From assembly GCF_003610895.1 (NCBI RefSeq), contig NZ_MCAS01000020.1, positions 56,585-120,584 on the forward strand: a stretch of 64,000 bases of DNA, read 5' to 3'. The notes below the pieces were generated by a model that ran no database searches, was not told where the DNA came from, and saw only the letters and a list, made by a program, of their open reading frames with translations. This DNA is from Paraburkholderia fungorum. Its GTDB lineage: Bacteria > Pseudomonadota > Gammaproteobacteria > Burkholderiales > Burkholderiaceae. Below are positions 40,904 through 50,310 of this stretch, piece after piece. Each line of letters begins with the position of its first letter. The stretch's first letter is position 1. The position numbers and the translations under genes were made by a program.

Positions 40904-41380
40904 TTAACCTACGGGATCACCGTGCCGCGTCAGCCGGTAAAGAACATCGGGACATTGCTCCTCGTTATTGCTTCCGTCACTGTATTCAACTGCGACGAAC
41001 CCATGATGTTCGTAGAAAGCGGCTGCAGAGGTGTTCATCTGGAATGTGTACAGTTGCAGGTCCCCGTTGATCTGCGCTTTAACGGATTCCAGAAGGAGTG
41101 TGCCGATTCCACGGCGTTTGAAACGAGGGCAAATGTACAGTTGATCAAGCCAGCCGATGCCTTCGGAAACCGAGTGAGACGCCATTCCAACGATAGTACC
41201 GTCGTCCACGGCTACGGTGACGTTGCCAGATGGAATGAGTACGTTTGCGAGCCAATCGCGCACCGATGCATCGGAGTGAATTATTGGCGCGTAGGACGCC
41301 AACTCGTTGCGCGATCGCAGGTACATTCCTGCAAGTTCCTCAGCGTCGCTCAATTCCGCGCGACGTAGAATCAAAGGCAT
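40904..41380 (-). CDS. GNAT-family N-acetyltransferase
   Basis: Acetyl-CoA-dependent acetyltransferase of 158 residues. The GNAT core is visible: LRRAELSDAEELAGMYLRSR (first strand and helix), VAVDDGTIVGMASHS, LDQLYICPRFKRRGIGTLLLESV (the R/Q-x-x-G-x-G/A pyrophosphate loop), and MNTSAAAFYEHHGFVAVEY (the late Tyr and helix). Substrate classes range from antibiotics to protein N-termini and cannot be assigned. It is a single gene, convergent with DUF1289 and separated by about 110 bases from the DUF72 gene upstream. Confidence 0.88.
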   Translation of the reverse strand: MPLILRRAELSDAEELAGMYLRSRNELASYAPIIHSDASVRDWLANVLIPSGNVTVAVDDGTIVGMASHSVSEGIGWLDQLYICPRFKRRGIGTLLLESVKAQINGDLQLYTFQMNTSAAAFYEHHGFVAVEYSDGSNNEEQCPDVLYRLTRHGDPVG

Positions 41381-41491
41381 AAGCGCCTCGTTGAAAGATG
41401 TCGATCAGGCCACGAATGGTAACGGCAAAAAAGAAGTATCGCGAGCGTGACGTCAGCGTGCCGTTGATCGTTTTCCCGCGCCCGCCACGCC

Positions 41492-42412
41492 CTACGCCAA
41501 CGTAGCGCTTCCGCCGAGAATGCTCATCAGCGAACGCGCATTGCGTTGCCCCTGGTCTTCGAAGCAGTTGTTGAAGATCACGTGCGTCCGGCCTGCCCGT
41601 GTCGCGATTGCGCGGATCGACGGCGCCAGTTCGCTCAGTTCGGCGTCGCTATAGTCGTAGTTGAAGCGATCGGCCGCGCTCGCCGTACCCGTCGCGCCCC
41701 ACGTCTGCGTATTGCGGCCATGCAAACGTACCATCGCGAGTTGAGGATGCGTCGCTTCCCACACGGTGTGCACGCGGTTCGTCACATCCGGCGGCGCGTC
41801 GACGATCACATGGACGAGGCTATGCTCGCGCAGGAAGTCCAGCGTCCATTGCGCGTGCTGATCGTCGAACCAGGATTGATTGCGGAATTCGGCGGCTATC
41901 AAGTAGTCTGCCATGCGCGCCCGGCAGGCTTCGACGAGCGCGAGACCGTCCGGTGAGCGCGTGATCCACGGCGCGAACTGGAACAGCACGGCGCCGAGAC
42001 GGCCGCTTGCGCGCAGCGGTTCGAGCGCGTCCAGATAACGCCGCCAGAGCTCGTCGATGATCTCGGCGGGGAGTTCGGCGTAGTAGACGTTCTTCTTGCG
42101 CGAGCCGGTGGTACCGGCCGGCAGCGCCATCGCAATGTCTTTGGGCAGTACGTCGGGCGAAGTCTGGTGGCCGGTAAAGAGGCGAAACGCCTTGAAGTTG
42201 AATGTGAATCCTGCCGGCGTGCGCTCGCTCCACATCTGCGAATGCGCGGGCGACGGCATTGCATAGTAGGCCGAATCGACTTCAACGAGCGGAAACTGCG
42301 ACGCGTAGAAACGCAGCCGCGCTTCCGCACTGCTGCTGCCACGTGGGTAAAAACGCTTACAGGCGATCAGCGTCTTGTCGGTCCAGCCAGCGGTTCCGCA
42401 TTGAATGTCCAT
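41492..42412 (-). CDS. DUF72 family protein
   Basis: A TIM-barrel protein of 306 residues of the DUF72 (YecE) family, found in all domains of life without a settled activity. Typical features are IQCGTAGWTDKTLI near the N-terminus, FPLVEVDSAYYAMPS, FTFNFKAFRLFTGH, GAVLFQFAPW, AAEFRNQSWFDDQ and the late YDYSDAELSELAPSI with VIFNNCFEDQGQRNA. The ATG at 42412 begins the conserved core directly; the frame continues upstream with a basic leader that I reject. It lies downstream of the hybrid kinase on the same strand, 35 bases away, and may be co-transcribed with it. Confidence 0.85.
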   Translation of the reverse strand: MDIQCGTAGWTDKTLIACKRFYPRGSSSAEARLRFYASQFPLVEVDSAYYAMPSPAHSQMWSERTPAGFTFNFKAFRLFTGHQTSPDVLPKDIAMALPAGTTGSRKKNVYYAELPAEIIDELWRRYLDALEPLRASGRLGAVLFQFAPWITRSPDGLALVEACRARMADYLIAAEFRNQSWFDDQHAQWTLDFLREHSLVHVIVDAPPDVTNRVHTVWEATHPQLAMVRLHGRNTQTWGATGTASAADRFNYDYSDAELSELAPSIRAIATRAGRTHVIFNNCFEDQGQRNARSLMSILGGSATLA

Positions 42413-42447
42413 TGGCGGCCTCGTGTGCTTGCGTGAAAGACGCTTCG

Positions 42448-45072
42448 CTAGGAAGCCGCCTCGGTATGATCGAGCCACTCCGCGAGTTCGTAGCGCAACT
42501 GCGAGATATCGAGCGGCTTGCCGAGCAGCCGCGCGCCCGGAATGGCTTCGCCGATCTCGGCGTTCTTGCCGTAGCCAGAGAGCACCAGCACGCGGATGTC
42601 CGGCTGTTGACTGAGCACCGCGCGAGCCAGGTTGTCGCCGGACATGCCGGGCAATGTCAGGTCGGTGAGCAGGACGTCGAAGCGTTGGGCGGGTACCAGC
42701 GGCAGCGCTTCTTCGGCGCTGGCGGCCGCAGTGCAGTCCAGTCCCAGTGCACCGAGCAGTTCGCAGAGCGCTTCGCGCGAATCGGTGTCGTCTTCGACCA
42801 GCAGCACGCGAGCCGACGTGCCGGGTTGACGTGCCTGCGCGTGCATGCTTTCGCGTGGGTCGGACGCTTCAGATGCTGCGCCTGCGTGGGCCGGATCGTA
42901 GCCCGCGCGCGGCACGCAAGCGGAGATATGTCTATCGCTCACACTGGCTATGCCGGCGCTCAGTACGCTGCGCACCTTGCGCGCGAGATCGTCGCGCCGG
43001 TACGGCTTGGAGAGCAGCGTGATGCCGGCGTCGAGCTTGCCGTGGTGGACGATTTCGTCGCGCGTGTAGCCCGATGTAAAAAGTGTCGGCACCGTGGGCG
43101 AGCGCGCTGCCGCACGCTGCGCCAGCTCGACGCTTTTCACCACGCCGGGCATCACGACATCGGTAAACAACAGATCGATTGGCACGTCGCTATCGATGAA
43201 ATCGAGCGCCGCATCCCCACTGGAGGCAGTCAGCACCTTGTAGCCGAGTTGCGCGAGCATTTCGACGGCGGTCAGGCGGACATCCGCATCGTCCTCGACC
43301 ACCAGAATCGTTTCGCGGCCGCCCACCGGCGCCGCGGTCTGATCGGCGGTTTCGGCTGTTTCCGGCTCGCAGCAGCGCGGAAAATACAGCGAGACGGTGG
43401 TGCCGCGCCCCACCTGGCTGTCGATCAACGTATGGCCGCCGCTTTGCCTGACGAAGCCGAACACCATGCTCAAGCCGAGGCCGGTGCCATGGCCGTCGGG
43501 CTTGGTGGTGAAGAACGGTTCAAACACGTGCTCGAGGATTTCGGGCTTCATGCCGATACCGGTGTCGGTCACCGAGAACACCACGTACTCGCCAGGCGAG
43601 AGCTCCGGCTTGCCACGGCAAAACTGGACGTCCAGCACGCGGTTGGTCGCCTGTACGGTGAGCGTGCCGTCTGCCTGCATGGCGTCGCGCGCATTGATCA
43701 CAAGATTGAGCAGGGCGTTTTCGAGCTGGTTGCGATCGACCTGCACATGCCAGAGGTCGTCGCTCAACACCGTCTCGATCTTGACGGTCTCGCCGAGCGC
43801 GCGGTGCAGCATCTCGCTCATGCCGGAAAGCAGGCGGCGTGGGTTCAGCACGATAGGCGAGAGCGGCTGGCGCCTCGCGAAGGCAAGCAGATGCGCGGCG
43901 AGTTTCGCGCCGCGTTTGACGGCATCGGTCGCGGCCGACAAACGCCGCAACGTGGCCGGATTGCCGTCGGTATCGGCGGCGAGCATCTGCAGATTGCCGT
44001 TGATCACTTGCAGCACGTTGTTGAAGTCGTGCGCGACACCGCCTGTCAGGCTGCCGATCGCTTCCATCTTCTGGGCCTGGCGCAACTGCTCTTCGGCGAG
44101 CGCCCGTGCGGAGACTTCATCGGCAACGCGTTGTTCGAGCGTTTCGGTCAACTGACGCAGCGATTGCTCGGCGATCTTGCGTTCGTGAATGTCGATCAGC
44201 ACGCCGGGAAAGCGCGTCGGCTCCCCCTCGTCGTCGAACTCGCACTGGCCGTTCGCCTGCACCCACATATAGTCGCCATCGGCGCGGCGAATCCGGTACT
44301 CGGCACGAAACGGCTGGCCGGTGCGTATCGCTTCGGCAGTCAGGCGATCGTTGAGCGGCTGGTCGTCGGGATGGATCACCTGCGTTGCGGCCTGGCGCTC
44401 GACTCCTTTCGCGGCTTCTTCCAATGGAAACGAAAAGGTGCGCGCGAAGCGCTCGTCGCCGGTGACGGTGCCGGTGCCGGTGCGCAGATCGAGCACCCAG
44501 GTGCCGAGTACGGCGCCGGTATTGAGCGCGAGCTGCAAGCGTTCGTTGGTTTCGTGCAGTTCCGCCTCGGCGCGTTGGCGCCAGCGTTCGGTCAGTATGC
44601 GGGTAGTGGTTTCGACGACCATCGCGAGCACGCCCGCAGGGGCGCCGCTGTCGTCGGCGACCGGACTGTAGTACAGGTCCATCCAGACGTCTTCGGGTTT
44701 CCCGTCGCGCAGCAGAACCAGTTCCTTGTCGCGATACGACAGGGTGCCGCCGGCCAGACAGGTCTCCATGACGTGATGGTTGAACTCGGCGACCTCCGGC
44801 CAGCCGCGTTCGACCGGACAACCGAGCAGATACGGATGCCGTCCGCCTGCGAAGATCGCGTAGGCGTCGTTGTAGATCATGTAGCCTGGTTTGCCCCACA
44901 GAAGCACGAGGGGCACGGGCGAAGCGAGCAGCATTTGAACGACGGCAGTGAGACTGCGCGGCCATTCTTCCATCGGGCCGAGGCTGGTCGCGCGCCAGTC
45001 GAATTCGCTGATGCGCCGCGCCATTTCCCCGTTCCAGCCGGGGCAGCCGTGGTCTTGTGCCGGAAAGGGCAT
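42448..45072 (-). CDS. PAS hybrid histidine kinase with two receiver domains
   Basis: Soluble signalling protein of 874 residues. An N-terminal PAS-like region covers residues about 20-160 (WRATSLGPMEEWPRSLTAVV, the lead-in of bacteriophytochrome-like kinases, then IYNDAYAIFAGGRHP). A second PAS/PAC is at about 185-310. HisKA follows with H348 in TGGVAHDFNNVLQVI, then HATPase_c (LLNLVINARDAM, VTDTGIGM, GTGLGLSMVFGF). Two receivers come last (about 605-720 with LLFTDVVMPG, and 760-870 with VLLTDLTLPGMSG). There is no membrane helix. The cognate output is unknown; the double receiver suggests a phosphorelay to an external Hpt protein. Confidence 0.92.
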   Translation of the reverse strand: MPFPAQDHGCPGWNGEMARRISEFDWRATSLGPMEEWPRSLTAVVQMLLASPVPLVLLWGKPGYMIYNDAYAIFAGGRHPYLLGCPVERGWPEVAEFNHHVMETCLAGGTLSYRDKELVLLRDGKPEDVWMDLYYSPVADDSGAPAGVLAMVVETTTRILTERWRQRAEAELHETNERLQLALNTGAVLGTWVLDLRTGTGTVTGDERFARTFSFPLEEAAKGVERQAATQVIHPDDQPLNDRLTAEAIRTGQPFRAEYRIRRADGDYMWVQANGQCEFDDEGEPTRFPGVLIDIHERKIAEQSLRQLTETLEQRVADEVSARALAEEQLRQAQKMEAIGSLTGGVAHDFNNVLQVINGNLQMLAADTDGNPATLRRLSAATDAVKRGAKLAAHLLAFARRQPLSPIVLNPRRLLSGMSEMLHRALGETVKIETVLSDDLWHVQVDRNQLENALLNLVINARDAMQADGTLTVQATNRVLDVQFCRGKPELSPGEYVVFSVTDTGIGMKPEILEHVFEPFFTTKPDGHGTGLGLSMVFGFVRQSGGHTLIDSQVGRGTTVSLYFPRCCEPETAETADQTAAPVGGRETILVVEDDADVRLTAVEMLAQLGYKVLTASSGDAALDFIDSDVPIDLLFTDVVMPGVVKSVELAQRAAARSPTVPTLFTSGYTRDEIVHHGKLDAGITLLSKPYRRDDLARKVRSVLSAGIASVSDRHISACVPRAGYDPAHAGAASEASDPRESMHAQARQPGTSARVLLVEDDTDSREALCELLGALGLDCTAAASAEEALPLVPAQRFDVLLTDLTLPGMSGDNLARAVLSQQPDIRVLVLSGYGKNAEIGEAIPGARLLGKPLDISQLRYELAEWLDHTEAAS

Positions 45073-45297
45073 TGCTGCGCTCCACAGAGTTCACGTCAAT
45101 GAGTGTGTTCCCACTCTGCCGACGCGCATGGCGCGTGAATGCCCAGCAAACGGTGGGGTGAATCTTCTGCCGTGCGCCGCGGGCGCGAAGCGGCCACGCG
45201 GCAGCAATAATTGTAGGCGACAACGTCCGGTTGGTGACGGGGTCGAGCGTGCTTTATGGGGCTGCCCGAACAATGCGGGCGAAGGGCAGGGTCACGC

Positions 45298-45480
45298 GTG
45301 GCAACCTTTACTTGGGCTACCCGGAAAGCGTGGTGCAAAGCGGAAAGAAGGGCGCGCGACGCGATGTGGCGCGAGGGCAAAACATCACACGAAATACGCT
45401 GCCTGAGCCGGACACACGTCAGGCGTCAGGTCGGTATCGAGCGCACCGGCCATGTTCCGAGGCCGCGCGTGGAGCGTTGA
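45298..45480 (+). CDS. Small helix-turn-helix-like protein (GcrA-type look)
   Basis: A 60-residue frame from a GTG preceded by GGGCAGGG. The stretch WATRKAWCKAERRARDAMW, then REGKTSHEIRCLSRTHVRRQ, has the W...W-x-EGKT-x-x-EI-x-x-L-x-R spacing of GcrA-like and phage-type sigma/HTH proteins. The tail GIERTGHVPRPR is basic. The gene lies in the 450-base gap between bcsC and the hybrid kinase, on the opposite strand to both. One or two residues seem to be missing in the turn relative to the pattern, so it may be decayed. The remaining bases of the gap (45073-45297) hold nothing gene-like. Confidence 0.4.
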   Translation: MATFTWATRKAWCKAERRARDAMWREGKTSHEIRCLSRTHVRRQVGIERTGHVPRPRVER

Positions 45481-45525
45481 GCGTTGAGCCTTGGGCGCGC
45501 GCCATCGCCGCCCAAGAAAAGACCG

Positions 45526-48500
45526 CTAGTTCGACAACGACAGATAAGGCGATGTGAGCGGCGTAGGCGGGAACGGCTGCAATCCCGTCTGTTTGCTAAA
45601 GCTATACCGCACATAAACAGCGGCAAGCCACTCGCGATACTCATAAGCATTGCCGAGCGAAGCGGTCGCCCCAAACGCCAGTTGCGGCGCCAGTTGATAT
45701 TCGCCCACCGCGCTAAGCGAATAGGACAGCCCGGTCTTGCTTTGCCCCGGATAAACCGCACCGCTATCCACACCTGTGCCGATCAGTTTGGCGACCGCAG
45801 CCGCGGTGGCCTGGCGGTTGGAGCCGTCATTGAGCGGGAAGTAGTTCGACGCGTCCTGACGATAATGCTGCACGCCGATCGAGCCCTTCACGTCATAAGT
45901 AAACTGACCATTGCGCCCAGTCCATTCCACCGGAAGATTCAGGATCACGTACTGTTGCGGACTGAAGTACCCGCCCTGGCCATAGGTAAAGTACGACAGG
46001 TTGTTGGCATAACGCATCAGTGTCGTGTTCACGCCGACCGTCAGCGTCTGATCGGCATCCTTGAAGACGCGTGTATAGACACCGCCGCCGCCCTTGACCG
46101 CGTTATTGCTCGCAACGTTGTAGCCCTGGTAGAACTGATACGCGGCGTTCACATACAGGCCGCTGGTGCCGTCGTCCCATGCGAGGCTGCCGAGGCCGCC
46201 GTTGGAAGTGACGCCGCCCCACTCGAGGCCGGAGCCTGAATCGCGTGCGCCCGCATACGACAGCAGGCTGTCGGTCACCGCGCGGCGCGCGATAGCCAGC
46301 GAATACGACACCTTGTCGGTAATGCCGCCGTTGTATTGCAGGCCGCCCACGATGGTTTTCTCGGGGAAACCGAGCGGCGTCACGCCGACATCGCCGCTGA
46401 AGCTGCGGCCTTCGTAGCCGACGGACAAGCCCACGCCGCTGGCGGTCTGACTGCCATACGTGTTGTTGCCGGCGACCGCCGCGGTGGCGGAGTTGAAACT
46501 GGACAGCCCCGCGCCGAATCGCGCGAGCGTCGAGACATTGCCCGCGGCGGTGCCGGCGTCGAGCGTAACCGGCGTCGCGGTCACGACGATATGGCCGTTG
46601 CCGGCCTTGATGCGCCCCTGGATCGGCGCTTCGATATCGTTCAGTGTCGACAGGCCGTCTTCGCCCGAACGGTTGCGGAACACGATCCCGCCCGACACCG
46701 TGCTCGACTGCTCGCGATTGACCTGAGCCAGTTCGTCCGCCACGCCGAGCGTCTGCGTATTGGCGACATTCGGCTGCGCGTAGCTGCCGCCGTTGCCATT
46801 CGCGCCGGGTTGCTGCGGGTAATACGGCTGCGCATAACCGGTCGGCGGTTGCGGAATGTACGGTTGCTGCTGCTGCGCGTAATAACCCGAGCCCTGGTTC
46901 GGATAGGGCTGATAGGGTTGACCGTAAGCCTGCTGTGGCGGAAGCGGCTGATAGGGTTGCTGCGCGTAAGCCTGTTGCTGCGGCGGATAAGGCTGCTGGC
47001 CGTAATAGGGCTGTTGCTGCTGCGGGTAGCCCTGATTCTGCCCATACGGCGCCTGCGCGTAGGCTTGCGTGTTGCGGCTGCTCTTCGCGGCGCTTGGTTT
47101 CCTGCTGGCCGCGTGTTTCGTGCCGGAGGGCGAGTTCGCGTAACGCGGCTGTTGCATCGAACCGGCATTGGCTTGCGCTTCGCGCGCCGCGGGCGACATC
47201 GGCCACGGCGTGGCCCCATAGCCGTCCGGCATTTGCTGCGGGTATTGCGTCTGCTGCGGATAAGCACCTTGCTGCGGGTAGCCGGCTTGTTGAGGATACC
47301 CCGCCTGCTGCGGATACCCCGGGTTGTACTGCTGCTGCGGGGCCTGCTGCATCTGCGCCTGACCCTGGCCCGGATACGGCTGCAACGGCGCGCCTGACTG
47401 GCTCGATCCGTTGGCCTCCTGACCGTAGCCACCTGTATTGACGCCCGGACGTGGCGCGTTATAGGGCAATGCGGAGGGTGCGGCATTGGGCAAATACGGC
47501 TGCGGCGCGGGTGCCGTATAGGGCGCGACGTAAGGCGCGGGTTGCGTGGGCGGCGGATAGTTCGGCACGGTCTGTGACGGCAAGGAGGACTGCGAGTACG
47601 GAAGCGAGGCACGCGCGGCATTGGAGCCGCCGCCGGCAAACGCGGCGTTGTCGGCGTCGGTCGGCGAGATCGTGGCGGTTTTACCTTCGAAGGGATTGGT
47701 GCCGGGCAGCGGCGTCGCGCCGATCCGGCGCATCGCGACTTCCCAGCCGCGCGGCACATTGCTCGGTGAATTGGCGCGCGGCGCAGCCATCAGCGGCGTA
47801 TTGGCCGCGACCAGCGAGCGCTGCAGATAAGTCGCGGCGAGCGACAGCTTGCCTTCGGCGCGATACATGCGGCCGACCGTCGCCAGCACGCCCGGGTCGC
47901 CCGGGGCTGCCGCGAGCGCCTGCTTCGCGAGCGATTCGGCGTAGCTGAACTGCTTGGTGCCGGCCGCCGCGGAGATGCTCGCCTGCAGCAGGTTCAGGTC
48001 GTCGGGCTTGCGCTGCAGCGCGACGCGATAGCTGGCGAGCGCATTGCGGTCGTCGCCGGCGGTCGAATAGAGACGGCCGAGGGCGGCTTGCAGATCGGGA
48101 TTGTCGGGCATCGCCGCCAGCCACGGCGCGATCACGTCGTAAGCGCTGGCAAGGTCGCCGCGCTGACGCACCGCGTCGCATTGCTTGATGACGATACCCA
48201 GATTCAGATTGCCGAAATCCGTGCGCTGCTGAGGCGTTAGCTGCATCGACGCGAGCCGTCGCATCACCATGCCGAGTTCGGCTTCCTGCTGCGTGGCGGA
48301 CAGAATGCCCGCGTATTGCAGCAGCAAATCGGTGTTGCCGGGCGCCGCGTTCATCGCGCTGCGCACGAGACCCAGCGCGCGATTCGGGTCGCCGGCCTGC
48401 TGATACGCGGCGGCGATCACGCCGATCAGTTCGGGGCTGTTGCCGGCGACCGGTTCGGCGGCGGCGAGCGTTGCCAGTGCTTGCTGCGACTGGCCGTTGC

Positions 48501-50310
48501 GCGCCATGCGCGTCGCGAGGTCGGCCTGCTGATGCACCCACAAACGGTGCTGCAAGGTCGTCATCGCGTCGGTGCGTTGCGCGGCCGGAATCCGTTCGAG
48601 TTGCGCGAGCCCGGCCGCCCAGTCCTGCGTTTCCGCCGACAGCAACGCGCTCGCGTAGAGCGCGTCGGTCATGTCGGGATGCGCGGCGAGCAGTCCGTCC
48701 ATCATGCTGCGCGCGTTCGCTACCGCCCCCTGGCGCACGTAGATGCGCGCGAGGTCGAGGCGCAGCCAGGGATCGTCGGGATTGTTCAGCAACGCGTCTT
48801 CGAACAGGCTGCGCGCGCTGCCGAGATCGCCGCGCGCTTCGGCCGCGCGTGCCTGGGCGGCCTGCGCTTCGCCGCGCAGACGGTTGATGCCGCCGGCCTT
48901 GGATTGTTGTTCGCTGTTCAACTGATTGGCGAATTGCAGCGCTTCGTCGCCGCGGCCTTGCGCGGCGAGCGCGCCGACGAGGCCGCGAATCGCATCGGGA
49001 TTGTCGGCCTGGCGGCGCAATGCCATCCGGTAGGCCTGCTCGGCCCCGGCCGGGTCGCCATTCGAGAGCAGCATCTCGCCGAGCAGCACCTGCGCGGTGA
49101 CGTCGGCCGGATTGAGCGCGATCGCGCGTTCGAACAGCGACTTCGCCTTCGCGAACTCGCCATTGCTGCGCGCGCCGATCGCGTCGCTGGTATAGGTCCA
49201 GTAGGTCGCGCTATCGAGCGCGGTTTTCCAGCGCGCGGGATTGCCGCTGCGCGACGCGCGCTCCAGATAGTTGCGCGCCTCGGCAAAGCGTTCCTGTTTC
49301 AGTGCGGCGATCCCCATGCCGCCGAGCGCGTCGGTGTCGTTCGGACTATTTGCCAGTACTGACGAAAACTTCGTCCGCGCCGTGCCGAGGTCGCCACGAT
49401 CGAGCGCGGCGAAACCGTCGGCGATGGTGCGGCCGCGGGCGTCGACAGCGGCATTTTCCTGAGCGCGGTCGCGAGCGGCCTTGTCCTGCTGAACCATCGA
49501 CTCGAAGCGTGCTTTCACCGCGGCGTCGTCGGGTGCGCCTTGCAGATAGGCTTCGTACGTCGCGACGTCGGAAGGCCGTGCGTCGAGCCACAACAAGGCC
49601 TGCCGCCAGCTCTTTTTCGCCGACGCGCCAACCGTGCTGTCGCCGGCGAGCTTCTGCAGCCGCGCGATACCGTCGCGGCGCGTCGTGTCGCGATAGGTCA
49701 GATGCTGGGCATAGGCGAGGGCATAGCGCGGGTCGTCGGGATTGTCGCGCGCGAGCTGTTCGAGGCCGCGGCGTGCCTGATCCCAGCCCTGCGGCGTGGC
49801 CGACAGCGCCTGGTAGTACTCGAGCTGCAGTTCGGGTGTGGCCGGTTTGCCGTTCAACGCGCGCTGGTATTCCTCCACCGCGCTCGCGCTCTGGCCGCTT
49901 TGCGCGAGCCGCCGCGCATCGTTGACGGTCTGATCCCGCAGGCTCGATTCGCCGAGACGCCGGCCGAGTTCGTCCAGATTCGGGTAGTTCGGCGCGACCG
50001 CTTTCAGACGCGCCAGATATTGCTGCGCACCCGCGCCGTCCTTGCGGTCGGCGAGCACCATGCCCATGCCATAGAGCGCATCAGGCTGCTTCGGGTCGAG
50101 GCTCAGCACTTTCTGCCACGCCTGTTCGGCGAGGTCGCCGCGGTGATGCGATTGCCAGTACTTGCCCTGATCGATCAGCACGCTCAGCGGATCTTTTGAC
50201 GCCTGCGCCAGCACGTCGGGTGAAGCCGCCGCCGTACAGCAGACGACCGTCAGGCTCAGCGCGAAGCGCAATGACAACGCGAGGGCGCTCAGTCGCATGC
50301 ATTTCTCCAA
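45526..50310 (-). CDS. bcsC: Cellulose synthase subunit BcsC (TPR and outer-membrane barrel)
   Basis: Cellulose export protein of 1594 residues, clearly longer than the about 1150 residues of E. coli BcsC. A signal peptide (ALALSLRFALSLTVVCCTAA) is followed by TPR repeats to about residue 865, which form the periplasmic scaffold. A linker of about 300 residues (867-1173) rich in Pro, Gln, Tyr and Ala, with repeated YPQQ units, leads to the BCSC_C outer-membrane barrel (about 1190-1594). The barrel gates the glucan. It is last in the operon; its start overlaps the end of bcsZ by 22 bases. A second ATG 12 bases later is an alternative start. Confidence 0.95.
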   Translation of the reverse strand: MEKCMRLSALALSLRFALSLTVVCCTAAASPDVLAQASKDPLSVLIDQGKYWQSHHRGDLAEQAWQKVLSLDPKQPDALYGMGMVLADRKDGAGAQQYLARLKAVAPNYPNLDELGRRLGESSLRDQTVNDARRLAQSGQSASAVEEYQRALNGKPATPELQLEYYQALSATPQGWDQARRGLEQLARDNPDDPRYALAYAQHLTYRDTTRRDGIARLQKLAGDSTVGASAKKSWRQALLWLDARPSDVATYEAYLQGAPDDAAVKARFESMVQQDKAARDRAQENAAVDARGRTIADGFAALDRGDLGTARTKFSSVLANSPNDTDALGGMGIAALKQERFAEARNYLERASRSGNPARWKTALDSATYWTYTSDAIGARSNGEFAKAKSLFERAIALNPADVTAQVLLGEMLLSNGDPAGAEQAYRMALRRQADNPDAIRGLVGALAAQGRGDEALQFANQLNSEQQSKAGGINRLRGEAQAAQARAAEARGDLGSARSLFEDALLNNPDDPWLRLDLARIYVRQGAVANARSMMDGLLAAHPDMTDALYASALLSAETQDWAAGLAQLERIPAAQRTDAMTTLQHRLWVHQQADLATRMARNGQSQQALATLAAAEPVAGNSPELIGVIAAAYQQAGDPNRALGLVRSAMNAAPGNTDLLLQYAGILSATQQEAELGMVMRRLASMQLTPQQRTDFGNLNLGIVIKQCDAVRQRGDLASAYDVIAPWLAAMPDNPDLQAALGRLYSTAGDDRNALASYRVALQRKPDDLNLLQASISAAAGTKQFSYAESLAKQALAAAPGDPGVLATVGRMYRAEGKLSLAATYLQRSLVAANTPLMAAPRANSPSNVPRGWEVAMRRIGATPLPGTNPFEGKTATISPTDADNAAFAGGGSNAARASLPYSQSSLPSQTVPNYPPPTQPAPYVAPYTAPAPQPYLPNAAPSALPYNAPRPGVNTGGYGQEANGSSQSGAPLQPYPGQGQAQMQQAPQQQYNPGYPQQAGYPQQAGYPQQGAYPQQTQYPQQMPDGYGATPWPMSPAAREAQANAGSMQQPRYANSPSGTKHAASRKPSAAKSSRNTQAYAQAPYGQNQGYPQQQQPYYGQQPYPPQQQAYAQQPYQPLPPQQAYGQPYQPYPNQGSGYYAQQQQPYIPQPPTGYAQPYYPQQPGANGNGGSYAQPNVANTQTLGVADELAQVNREQSSTVSGGIVFRNRSGEDGLSTLNDIEAPIQGRIKAGNGHIVVTATPVTLDAGTAAGNVSTLARFGAGLSSFNSATAAVAGNNTYGSQTASGVGLSVGYEGRSFSGDVGVTPLGFPEKTIVGGLQYNGGITDKVSYSLAIARRAVTDSLLSYAGARDSGSGLEWGGVTSNGGLGSLAWDDGTSGLYVNAAYQFYQGYNVASNNAVKGGGGVYTRVFKDADQTLTVGVNTTLMRYANNLSYFTYGQGGYFSPQQYVILNLPVEWTGRNGQFTYDVKGSIGVQHYRQDASNYFPLNDGSNRQATAAAVAKLIGTGVDSGAVYPGQSKTGLSYSLSAVGEYQLAPQLAFGATASLGNAYEYREWLAAVYVRYSFSKQTGLQPFPPTPLTSPYLSLSN

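Noticed and set aside
42259..45102. Very long open frame antisense to the hybrid kinase gene
   Set aside because: High GC content opens antisense frames; the translation is Arg/His/Gln-rich without motifs, while the minus-strand frame has complete PAS, kinase and receiver domains.
45490..45516. Hairpin CTTGGGCG / CGCCCAAG beyond bcsC as a terminator
   Set aside because: The loop is 11 bases and no T-run follows on the minus strand; it is too weak to call.
46790..47710. Tandem repeats resembling a CRISPR or satellite array
   Set aside because: The period is in frame and encodes YPQQ-type repeats of BcsC; there are no unique spacers of constant length.
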